DNA from: Citrobacter portucalensis
Lineage (GTDB): Bacteria > Pseudomonadota > Gammaproteobacteria > Enterobacterales > Enterobacteriaceae
NCBI RefSeq assembly: GCF_002042885.1
Contig: NZ_MVFY01000008.1
Coordinates: 62,001 to 126,000, forward strand
Length of the DNA: 64,000 nucleotides
Direction of reading: 5' to 3'
Shown here: piece after piece, positions 1-10,900 of the stretch
Position numbering within the stretch: the stretch's first letter is position 1
Layout: every line of letters begins with the position of its first letter
Program-made: the position numbers and the translations under genes
Notes under the pieces: generated by a model
What the model saw: only the letters and a program-made list of their open reading frames with translations
Database searches by the model: none
Told to the model about the DNA's origin: nothing

Positions 1-1
1 G

Positions 2-526
2 GCACAGGAAGAGGCCAGCCATGAATATGATGAATATCAGGAGCAGCAGCAGGATGCACAGCATCGTTTTAGCCGTGACCAGCGGCTTTCCTCTGATGAA
101 CGTAATGAGTTAAAACGCCTGTGGCGTCAGGCAAGCCGTCTTTGCCACCCGGACGTGGTAGCCGATGATCTGAAAGAGAAAGCGCATCAGATGATGGTGC
201 AGCTTAACCAGGCGCGCCAAAATGCCGATCTTGCCGCCGTCCGGGCGCTACTGACTCAATTGCAAAGCGGCCTCGAACCGATGATGGCGAGTGACCGATT
301 GAACGATTTGCAGCATTTACGCAGCAAAATACAGCAGCTCAGAGAACAAATTAACGCGCTGCTCAAAGAGATTACCGAACTGGAAGCCGAGAACGCCTGG
401 CGGCTTGCCACCTCCGTGACTGATAAAGAAGCCTACTTCTCCGATCAACAACGGGCGCTTACGGAAATCCGCAATACGCTGGAACAGCAGGTGCATCAGG
501 TTGAACAGGAACTGTTGGCGGGCTAA
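2..526 (+). CDS. J-domain-like protein, C-terminal part (5' end outside window)
   Basis: The reading frame is open from the window edge to the TAA at 526, so only about 174 C-terminal residues are seen. A segment around nt 110-155 reads like helix II and the loop of a J domain (KRLWRQASRLCHPDVVADD), with the HPD tripeptide that contacts DnaK-type chaperones. It is followed by a long charged helical region rich in Q, E and L (nt 155-520), probably coiled coil. In-frame ATGs such as 155 lie inside the J-like segment and are unlikely starts. A co-chaperone role is inferred from HPD only. I do not recognise a named family, and the N-terminus is needed to decide. Confidence 0.6.
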   Translation, partial: AQEEASHEYDEYQEQQQDAQHRFSRDQRLSSDERNELKRLWRQASRLCHPDVVADDLKEKAHQMMVQLNQARQNADLAAVRALLTQLQSGLEPMMASDRLNDLQHLRSKIQQLREQINALLKEITELEAENAWRLATSVTDKEAYFSDQQRALTEIRNTLEQQVHQVEQELLAG

Positions 527-1143
527 GCCCTATCAGCAATAGCAATCAGAAAAAATAACCTCTTCAAGTGAGTTTTTAAAATTAAGCACAAAAAGCCAAA
601 AATAGGATAATTCCCTAAAAAATTCACAACACTAAGAATTATCAACCTGAATACTCGAGTTTCAGGTCGATAACTGCAAATTTAGCGATATTTCTCTCTT
701 CTCCTCGACGCCCCTTCTCTTTGCCCTGGTCTTGATTAAGAATTCTCCTACCCACCAGTAAGCCCATTAAGAAAAACGGGTATCCATCTGAAATATAATG
801 TTTTTCATGTAAATTCCCTCCAAAACAGATAGGAATACCCTGTCTTTATAGAAACCACTCAATCATTATTCATGCGATTCATAAGCGAAATCTATCAATC
901 ATTTACGCAGAGCTGAAATAAACGATTTATCTTAAATTTTAACAAAGTGTAATATCTACTTTAAGAATAGTTAATGATTCTAATAAATACAGAGAATATC
1001 TGTTTAATCTGGAATTAATAAGGATACGTTCACAGCACAGAACGTAATACGAGATTTAATTAACATTTCACGCGTCGCAAGAAACTCTTTTTTAACCTAC
1101 AAAAAGAGGCGACTGCTTGCACCAAAATTTCAAGGAGATCGTT
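527..1143. other. Long AT-rich intergenic region upstream of the LuxR-type gene
   Basis: About 620 bp without a convincing gene and clearly more AT-rich than the flanks. It contains an imperfect inverted repeat (778-790 with 826-840) and two TATCAA hexamers (640-645 and 893-898). No strong terminator for the upstream gene was seen. The size and base composition are typical of a heavily regulated, probably H-NS-bound promoter region, but that is inference. Confidence 0.5.
778..840. repeat. Imperfect inverted repeat in the upstream regulatory region
   Basis: The left arm GGGTATCCATCTG (778-790) pairs with the right arm CAGATAGGAATACCC (826-840) with two extra bases in the right arm; the spacer is about 35 bp of AT-rich sequence. 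It lies about 300 bp upstream of the LuxR-type start. It could be a regulator-binding site or a transcript hairpin. There is no U tract, so it is not a normal terminator. Confidence 0.45.
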
Positions 1144-1722
1144 ATGTCAAAGGCTATTTTTTTGGGTGACTCAATTTACCCTTGGCTAGGCATGCGAGAA
1201 ATCCTACGTGGCTCATCATTATATATTGATATCGCGTATTACTCCTCCCAGACGCTCTCTGCTGTCAAAATGCTTCCTTATGAAACGGATTGCATCATCA
1301 TTAATCCTGACAAATCAGATTTTTTAAAATATGCCAGGATTATCCGCAACATGGCTTTACGACCTGTCACCAAAATTATTGTTTTGGCAGATGAAGCTAC
1401 TTTTACTCTTTTTCAAACCGTTTGTGGGAAGAACATGCTGTTTCTTGATCAAGATGCCAGTCTTGATCGGCTACACCATGCCGTTACACGTATCACAAAA
1501 AACAATAACCAACAAAATATCAAAGCATTACACAACAAGATCACAGCAAACGAATTCAACGTAATGATGATGCTTGCCCGAGGATGGTCACTGACACAAA
1601 TCGCCGGGGCATCACAAAAAAGTGAAAAAACCATCGGGGCGTACAAAAGCAATATTGCCAGAAAACTCGGCAAAAATAACACCCGGCTCAAGTACACCAT
1701 TTCTCACTATAGCCAGCCGTAA
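1144..1722 (+). CDS. LuxR/FixJ-type DNA-binding regulator upstream of the autotransporter
   Basis: 192 residues. The N-terminal ~125 residues have no obvious phosphoacceptor site. The C-terminal ~60 residues form a LuxR-type helix-turn-helix: the segment KITANEFNVMMMLARGWSLT begins it, and the recognition helix follows at SEKTIGAYKSNIARKLG. The start at 1144 is chosen because AAGGAG sits just upstream (1131-1136); a longer reading from 1117 has no such site. It lies 197 bp upstream of the giant autotransporter on the same strand, so control of that gene is the likely role. Its size and layout resemble the MrkI-like regulator on the far side of the adhesin (12271-12867), suggesting a paralogous pair. 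Promoter target and signal are unknown. Confidence 0.75.
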   Translation: MSKAIFLGDSIYPWLGMREILRGSSLYIDIAYYSSQTLSAVKMLPYETDCIIINPDKSDFLKYARIIRNMALRPVTKIIVLADEATFTLFQTVCGKNMLFLDQDASLDRLHHAVTRITKNNNQQNIKALHNKITANEFNVMMMLARGWSLTQIAGASQKSEKTIGAYKSNIARKLGKNNTRLKYTISHYSQP

Positions 1723-1919
1723 CTGACTTATTTAAGGACAATTATCACGGTTATTATTTAAAAAAAGTTTTCTTTCGACTCGCTTTTTAATTCCGCATCG
1801 CACGGAAGGAAACCCTATTCCCAAAAATCTATTACCGGGTAGCACATCCGCGTGCCAACCATAGCCAACAACTCAATGTATTAACACATGCATAACAGGA
1901 ATGTAGACGAGGGTTATAT

Positions 1920-4900
1920 ATGAACAAAGTTTACAGCATTATTTGGAACGCGGCGCTCGGTATCTGGGTGGTCGTTTCTGAATTAACCAAAGGAAAGAAA
2001 AAAAGCAGCTCGCGTAAAACGGTTGCGGTATTAGCAGCGGGTGCATTAAGCGCTGCTTCAATGCAGGTTTCCGCTGATCCGATTATCGATATCGGTGATC
2101 ACAATATTTTCACCGACTACCAGGCAGGTATTTCCGTTGGGGATTATGCGGGTATCCACGACTACGGATTCTTATATAAAGATATCACTGCTGGTCAGGC
2201 GCTCAATATCAGCGGTGCGATCCCAACGATCAGTCCGGGTCAAAGTGGCGTTGTTGAATCAACGACCATCAGAGAGCTGCTGCAAACCGGCAAAATCACT
2301 CTTAAGGCCACCAGCCCTGACCAGAGCGTAAAAACGATTACTAATGCTGAAGAGCTGGCGGAATACCTGACGTACAACCGGTCGTCGACGCCTTCACAGA
2401 GCACAGAATTCTCTATTAACGACCCGGCATTTCCTGGTGAGCCGGCATCAATTAAAGTCTTTGATACCCAGGAGTTAAGTAGCTTTCTTACCGAATCACA
2501 GATCGGCGATTCGGTATTAAACACCTACGATCCAACGTTGTCTAAAATCTATAAACAATTTGGCATCGCGCTGGCGACAAATGGCTCCATAGCAAATCTG
2601 GATATTGGCAACGACACGCTCAATGTCCGCGACAAAGCCAATACTATCGAGTTGCTGGCTAAAGACTCCTCCTTGCTTGAGGCTCAGGACGCAGGTAGTC
2701 AGGTTAACTGGCAATCCGATAACTATATAAAATTTAACGCCGCCCCAGTTATCCCTGAAAAAACATTCGCCGGTTCAGCGCAAACCTCCGTGTTTGGCGA
2801 TGAGTTTTCGTTCATGACGTATGGCTATAACGAGGATGGTGAAGTCGTTCAGACCGGTGAACGCAAGTTTACCATTACCAGTACGCAGGATCTGGCCGAT
2901 TTCAACGACTGGTTGTTGGGCTACAGTAGCGACGCAGCAGAAAACCCTGAAGGGCAAAAGGTCAGCCAACTGCAGCTGTGGTTGGATGCAAATGTTGTCA
3001 CTACCTCCACCGCAGCACAAACGAAGTACGCCGAGCTGATTGATAGCTTGATCAACTCCAGCAAATATTCAGACATGCTCACCTGGGATTACGACGTCTG
3101 GACCGACGGCTTGTCGCATAGCAATAACGCGACTGCTGGCCGCGGTGAGCTCCATGCCATTTACGCCAACGGTGCAGGCACCTCCGGCACCCTGAACAAA
3201 GATGCGATTATTGCCGTTGACGGCAGTATTAACGGTGTCATGAAATCCCTTAATGGCGGGGTTATCACTAACCTTGGCGAGCTGAACGCATTACGCACGT
3301 CTACCGGGCAGAGTCTGGCGATTGGCATGCTGGCAAAAGACGCGACGGCAACCAACAACGGGATCATCAACTCCGGGCTGTTTATCGACAAAGACGGCAA
3401 TCAAAACGTCAACAGCTATGGCGCATTTGGCATGCAGGGGCAAGGCGCCAGCCAGATAGCAAACAACGGCACCATTAACCAGGCGATCACCACCGATAAC
3501 TTTGGTACCGCGTCGGCAGCCGATCCCTGGAGTAAGGATGAGCCAGATTCTTCGCTGACGCTGGCTATTGGTATGCAATTGTCTGACGATGCGCAAGGGG
3601 TCAACAACGGTGATATCAACGTCGTGGACGGGCGCAAAAACGGTGCATCCTTTGCCAAAGGCACCGCTTATGGCGTAGAAGTCGCCGGGAATGCCACTTT
3701 CACTAACGCTCAGGATGCCTCAATTTATCTTGGTCGCGACGCAAGCGATCCGTCTAAAGATGTCACGATGGCTGGCGGCTCTAGTCTGAGCGCCGGGATC
3801 ATGACCAAAAGTGCCAAAGAGGTGATTAACAACGGTCTGATCACGCTGGGAACCGGGATACGCAACGCCGCGGGGATTCTGGTCGGGAATGCTACAGGCA
3901 ACGTTCTCAATACCGGCAATATCGTGATCAATGGAGGTTCTGACGGGGGCAGCAGTAAAAACTACGGCATCTCCGTACGCGACAGCGGCGCGGAAAATAA
4001 TCAGGAAATCCGCAACGACGGCAAGATTAACGTAAATGGCACCAACAACGTGGGGATCCACGTTAGCGCCAATAACAAAAATGCCGAAGTCACCACCAGC
4101 GCTGCGGGCTCTATCGTGGTGGACGGAGAAGGCGGCGTCGGTAACCGTAACTACGCTATTTGGGCTGAAGGTGGCAGCAGCGGCCAGGCAGTGGTCAACG
4201 TTTACTCCAACATTACGCTGGATAAAGCCGGTAACATCGGTGTGCACGTACGTGATAACGCCATCGCTAACGTTGACAGTCTTAGTAGCCCGACATTCAA
4301 CAACACCGATCAGATTGGTTATTACCTGTATGGTAAAGGCGCTACCGCCAATATTGGTCAGGCGGTGATGAATGACAATGGTCAGGATCGCACCACCATT
4401 TTCCGTATCGCCAATGGCGCATTGCTGGCCGGTAACACGACTAACCCGAAAGATCAGTCCAGTTCCAACCTTGATCTTACCCTCAACGGTAAGAATTCCG
4501 TGGGCGTTCTCGCCACCGGCGCTGGCAGTAGCGTAGATACTGGTGAAGCAACGTTTGCCGTTAAGGGCAGCGACTCAGCGGCACTGGTAATCGAAGGCGG
4601 CGCGAAAGGGACCATCAGTGATAAAACCACCATCAATTTAACCGGCGAAAGAACCATTGCCGGGGTTGTGGATGGTCAGGCTCACCAGTTGAATGGTCGC
4701 ACGCAGGGTGATCCTACTAGCACCACCCTCACCTCGAACGCGAAGATTACCTCTGAAGCTAGCGGCAATGAGGTTATCGCCTATGTGGCGAGAAATCAGG
4801 GCAACCTGATCCTGGATACCAACTCGATTATTGATCTGGCCAGCGTCGACAGCATCGGTGTTGATGTTCAACAAGGCGGGAGCTTAACCAATAACTCTTC

Positions 4901-7900
4901 CAGCGCTCTGCATGTCAGCAACGGCATCGGTGTTAGAGCTTCAGGTGCCAGCGCACAGATCAATACACTGGGCAAAGTTCAGGTTGATAATGGTACTGCC
5001 GGGGTTCTGCTCACCCAAGGAGCCAGCCTGCTAATTAACGGTATTTCTGGCGACAGTATTACTACCGATGGCACCGCTGACGGTATTCGTCTGGCCGAAG
5101 GCGCTGGCGCTCTGTCCGCGCAAAATGTGGAGATCAGTGCAAAGGGTGACGGTGCAGGCATTCAAAACGATGCTAACAATAACAATATCCTGTTACGAAA
5201 CGTCACCATAAACTCCAACGATGGCGCAGGCATCCGCACCAGCGTGGCGTTGACCATGACCGATAAAGACAGCGCTGGAAATATCCTCAACGTCAACGGG
5301 AAAGGTACCGGCTTCGCTTTTGAACAACGCGACGGCGGCTCGGTGACGGGCGATCTGACCATCGGAAAAGGCTACACCATTGAGGTGCTGAACAGCGAAG
5401 GCAGCGGTATCCGCGCTAATACCAACGGTAATGTCACCACCAATGCCGACATTAACGTGCATAACGACGCAGGCGGTTCGGCGATCATCGCGAAAAACGT
5501 CAGCGCCTTGACCAACAGCGGCAAGATTATCTCTGCCAGCACCACCTCACCGGTAATTGACGCCAGCGGCGACAGCAGTAAAACCATTACCAACACGGGA
5601 ACCCTGCAGGCCATCAACGACACGGCCGTGGCCATTCAGTCCGGCAAAGGCAATGACACCATTGATATCAGCGACGGTGTAACCAGCGGCGTAATCAATA
5701 CCGGCGAAGGTGCGGACATCTTTAACTGGCGTAGTGGCTCCTATGCGGGTGAAGTGAATTTCGCCGGTACTGGCGGTAACAATAAAGCCAACATCGGCAA
5801 TGTGACGCTGGATAAAACACGCCACATCACTACTGAAGCTGGTAGCGGCAACGCCCTCACCTTCACCGATACAAAAGGTGCGAAGATTGGTACGCTGGCG
5901 AGCGACAATCTGACCACTGGCACCAACATCGGCACCGGCTGGGATTCGCTGACCATCAGCGGCTCAAACGCGGATGTCCGCGTCGTAGAAAACCTGACAC
6001 TGGCAAGCAAAACCATTGCCGTAAACAATGGCGCAACCCTGAGCACCGGCGACCACGTCGAGCCGACCAGTACTGCAGCAAGCATTGGCGATTACAATGT
6101 TACGACCCAGGGCACAGGCAGCCGGGTTATCTTCGATACCCAGGGTGATGCTTCAGCGGCGCAAATTTATCGCGGTATCATCAGCGGTGACGGGAAGTTC
6201 GAACGTGCGGCGGGCGGTACCACGATCTTCACAGCTAACAATACCTACACCGGCTCTACCACTATCGCTCAAACCGGTACGCTGCAGTTGGGTGACGGCG
6301 GAAATACAGGCGAAGTCAGCGCCGTGTCAGACATTATCGACAACGGCATATTGGCGATTAATCGCGTCAACACCGTGCTGCTCAACGGCGTGATCTCAGG
6401 TATTGGCGCGCTACAGCAAATCGGCGGCGGCATTACCCGTCTGAACGGCAACAACACCTATACCGGCGACACCACCGTTACCAACGGCACGCTGCTGGTG
6501 AATGGCGATCAAAGCGCGGCACGCGGTGCCACCACCGTTAGCGGCACGTCCACACTTGGCGGTAATGGCACTATCGGCGGCAACGTGCTGATGAACGATG
6601 CCGCGACCCTCAGCGCCGGTGACGGTGGTGCGGGTACGTTATCCATTAACGGTAATCTGCAGCTTGGTAGCAAAACGACTTCCGCTTTCGAACTGGGTCA
6701 GGCCTATACGCCAGGCGGCGCGCTAAACGATCTGATTAACGTCGCGGGCGATCTGCAACTGGACGGGACTCTGGATGTCACCACTTCACAGGGCGGTAAC
6801 TTCGGACCGGGCGTGTACCGTATCTATAACTACGGCGGCACGCTGGATAACCAGACGCTGGAATTAGGCGCAATACCGGACAGTCAGGATAAGAGCAATA
6901 TTTTTGTCCAGACCTCCATCGACAAACAGGTCAACCTGGTGAACGCCAACGGCGTTACCCTGCAGTTCTGGGACGGCGCAACCGTTAATCAGAGCCACGG
7001 CGCGTCGGGCATTGAAGGCGACAGCAAAATTGACGGTGGCGATGGCAAATGGATGGCAATCGGCAGCCAGGGTGATAACAACTGGACCACTGCAACCGGT
7101 GAAGGTAACGCCCCTTGGGCACAGAAGTCCTTCGCCGTCTTCACCACCAAAGGCGGTACAGTTACCGTGGACAACGCCGCGGGAGAAGTTAACTTCTCCG
7201 GAGCACAGTTTGATGCCGATGGCTATGTCGTTAAAGGCGATGCGCTTAACGCGTATGCCACCACGGAAAACGCGACCCACGCAGGCCAGACGCCGGGAAC
7301 TGGCGAACTGCTGCTGCGCGTTGGCGCCGGTGGCGCGGGGCAAAACTATACCGCGACCATTGAGTCTGTTATCCGCGAAGCCAGTACTGCTGATAAGCTG
7401 ACGCTGGTGAAAACCGACCTTGGCCGTCTGATCCTCAGCGGCGATAACGAGTATCGCGGCGGCACGCGCATTGATGGCGGCACGTTGCAGATCTCCTCCG
7501 ACAGCAATCTCGGCCAGAGCGGAACTGACCTGGCAATCAATAACGGTTCAACGCTGCAACTGGGCGCGGACCTGACCAGCAATCGCACCATCGAGCTGGG
7601 AGCGAATGAGAACGCAGCGGTGTTCGATCTCAATTCGCACCACTTCACGCCAACCGGTGAGATTACCGGCGACGGTAAACTGAAAGTCACCAGCAGCTCT
7701 AGCGATGCGGGCAGCACCTTGTCGCTCGACCGCGCAAACAGCTACAAAGGCGACACAGAAATTGCTGGTACCGGAAACGCCAACAATGTGACGGTCAACG
7801 TCAGCAAAACCGGAGCCTTTGGCAGTAACGAAAGCAGCACCGTGAACGTCAATAAGGGAGCGACGCTCAATGTCAGCGGGACAGATACCAGCCTGAAATC

Positions 7901-10900
7901 CCTGACCATGAACATCGCCGACAGCCTGTTAACGCTGGCAGATAACGTCACCGCAGCGAGCGCAATGCTGAACCTGACGGGCACGGCAAAAGCGGTGTTA
8001 ACCAACAACGCCACCGCGGGCAACGCGACGGTTAACGTGTCAAAAGACAGTACTCTGGCGCTGGAAGAAGACGCCAGCGGCGGCAATGCCACCGTGAACA
8101 ACAGCGGGCTGATGACCTTTGCTGACCTGGCGATGGCAGAAAATACCGTCGTTAAAAACCTGGCGGGCGGTAAGGTCGATATCAGCGCAGTCGACAGCGC
8201 AACATCGATCGGCTCCTTGTCCGGCGCGGGTAATGTCGAACTGGGCAATAAAGAGCTGTCGCTGGGTAATCTGCATCTTGATGACACCATCAGCGGCATT
8301 ATCAGCGGCAACGACGGCAGCCTGGTGAAAATCGGTGACGGCACGTTAACGCTGACCGGCGACAACACATACACCGGCACCACGGACGTCAATGAAGGCG
8401 TACTGCTGGTCAACGGTAATCAGTCTGCGGCTACCGGCCAGGTGACCGTGAAATCCGGGGCAACGCTCGGCGGTAACGGGATTATTGGCGGCGCGGTTGA
8501 TGTACTGGACGACGCTCATATTACCGCGGGTGCAGCTATCAACAGCGTGGGTAAACTGACTACCGGTTCGCTGACGCTCAGTGATAACGCACAGCTGGAT
8601 TATCAGTTTGGTCAGGCTTACACCCCGGGCGGTGCTTTCAACGACTTGATTGACGTTAATGGCGATCTGACGCTCGACGGTAAGCTCAACATTGAAACCT
8701 CACCGGGCGGCAGCTTTGATGTCGGCGTCTATCGCGTCATCAACTACACCGGCACATTGACCAACAATGTGATGGATATTGCTAACGCGCCGGAAGCGGC
8801 TGACAGCCTGTACGTGCAGACATCGGTGAAAAATCAGGTCAACCTGGTCAACCACGCAGGACTAACGCTGCGCTTCTGGGACGGCACCGGTGGTGAAAAT
8901 GGCGAGCTGAAAAACAACGGCGTCATCAACGGCGGCGACGGTATCTGGCAATCCAGCCAGGGTAACGACAACTGGACTACCGATGAATCAACGCCGGAAG
9001 GCGCGCTGAACGCACCGTTTACCGATGCCGCGTTTGCCGTCTTCCAGGGTGAAGCAGGCAACGTGACCGTCGATAACAGCAAAGGCGACGTCATCATCAG
9101 CGGCGCGCAGTTCGCCACCGATGGTTATCGCGTGGGCGGCGAAGCCATTACCACCGATACGGCCAACACCCTGATTCGCGTTGGCGATGGCACAGTAGAC
9201 GGCGCCAACTACACCGCGACTATCGACAGCGTGATCCGCGGTACCGGCGGCCTGAATAAAGGCGATCTCGGTACCCTCATCCTCACGGGCGACAACACCT
9301 ACAGCGGTGGAACGACCATCACCTCCGGGACGCTGCAGGTAGCGGGCGATACCAACCTGGGTGCGGCAAATACGGGAATTACCTTTAATGGCGGTACGCT
9401 GAAGTATGGCGAAGCGTTTGATACTGCCCGTCAGGTGACGCTGGAATCCGGCGGCGGGACATTCGACACCAACGGGCATGACGTTTCTCTGCTGACGGAA
9501 GTCGAAGGTAATGGTCAACTGACCAAAACCGGTAAAGGCTCCCTCACCCTGACGCTGGATAACACCTACACCGGTGGCACCACCATCGAACAAGGCGTTT
9601 TACAGTTGGGTAACGGCGGCGATATCGGCAGCATTCAGGGGGATGTCGTTGATAACGGCGTACTCAACGTCAATCGTGGCGATACCCTGGCGCTGACCGG
9701 CAATATCAGTGGTAAAGGCCAGTTGCATCAGACCGGTAGCGGCATTACCGAGCTGCAAGGTGAAAACAGCTACAGCGGCGCGACGTTGATCGCCAACGGC
9801 GTGTTGCAAGCGGGTAATGCCAACACCCTGAGTAGCGCATCGCACCACTATGTGGTCGCAGACACCACGTTGAACACTCAGGGTTACAACCAAACGGTAG
9901 CGGGCCTGAGCAACGGTGGCGATGTCTCGCTCATCGGTCAGCAGACTGGCACAACCTTAACCGTCAAAGGGGATTACACCGGCGAAAAAGGGACTATCAA
10001 CATGGCGGCTATCCAGAATGGTAGCGGCTCAGGCATTGCCGACCGTCTGATTATCGATGGCGGTAAAGCCAGCGGTAGCACGCTGCTGGATGTCGATGGT
10101 TCTGGTCTCGGCGCGCCGACCATTGGGGATGGTATCGAAGTGGTGACAGCGCTCAATGGCGCAACCACCACCGCACAAACGTCGCGGGATGCCTTCCATC
10201 TTGCCGCCGATCGTATGGCTGCAGGTGCGTTTGAGTACCAACTGCATGCGGGTAATGCTCAGGGCCAGGGTGAAAACTGGTATCTGAGAAGTGAATACCG
10301 TCCAGAAACCATGCTGTATTCTGGCCTCGCCAGCGTCGTACGTCAGGGTGATCTTAGCCTGTTGGGTAACATGCACCAACGTATGGGTGACGAGGTTAAA
10401 CCGGGCATTGATGAAGACAATCGCGCGTGGGCAAGAATGATTGGCTACTCCGGTAAAACCAAACTGGATGATGCGGCCGGTACGCAAACCAGCTCCCATA
10501 CCATGGGCATTCAGGTCGGCGTTGATATGTATGCTAACGAAAGCTGGAAAGCCGGGATGTATACCAGCATCCTTGATATCGACAGCAACGTGAAAGGCAC
10601 GAAGACAGGCAGCGATGGCAAAGGCGGTAACATCGACGACAACGCATTTTACGTCGGCGGCTATGCTACCTGGTTCTCGGGTGACGGTATGTATGTTGAT
10701 AACGTCCTGCAGTACGGTAACCATAAATCCCGCCTGGAGGCGACCGGTAACAACGGCTCGTATACGGTCAGAGGCAACACGCTGACGGCGTCGACAGAGG
10801 TAGGTAAATCGTTCCGTTTAGGTGCCAGCGCATGGAGTCTGGAACCTCAGGCTCAGTTGATCTACCAGTACAGCGACTTTGATAACAGCACGCTGGATGG

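Noticed and set aside
6230-9800. Repeated GGCGACAACACCTACACCGG-like strings considered as CRISPR or tandem DNA repeats
   Set aside because: They are irregularly spaced, in frame, and encode the passenger-associated GDNTYTGxT repeats; no spacer structure.
3161-10724. Many antisense open frames of 60-230 codons across the autotransporter
   Set aside because: They are shadows of a long GC-biased, Gly/Asn/Thr-rich repeat gene; none has a ribosome site or recognisable protein motif.
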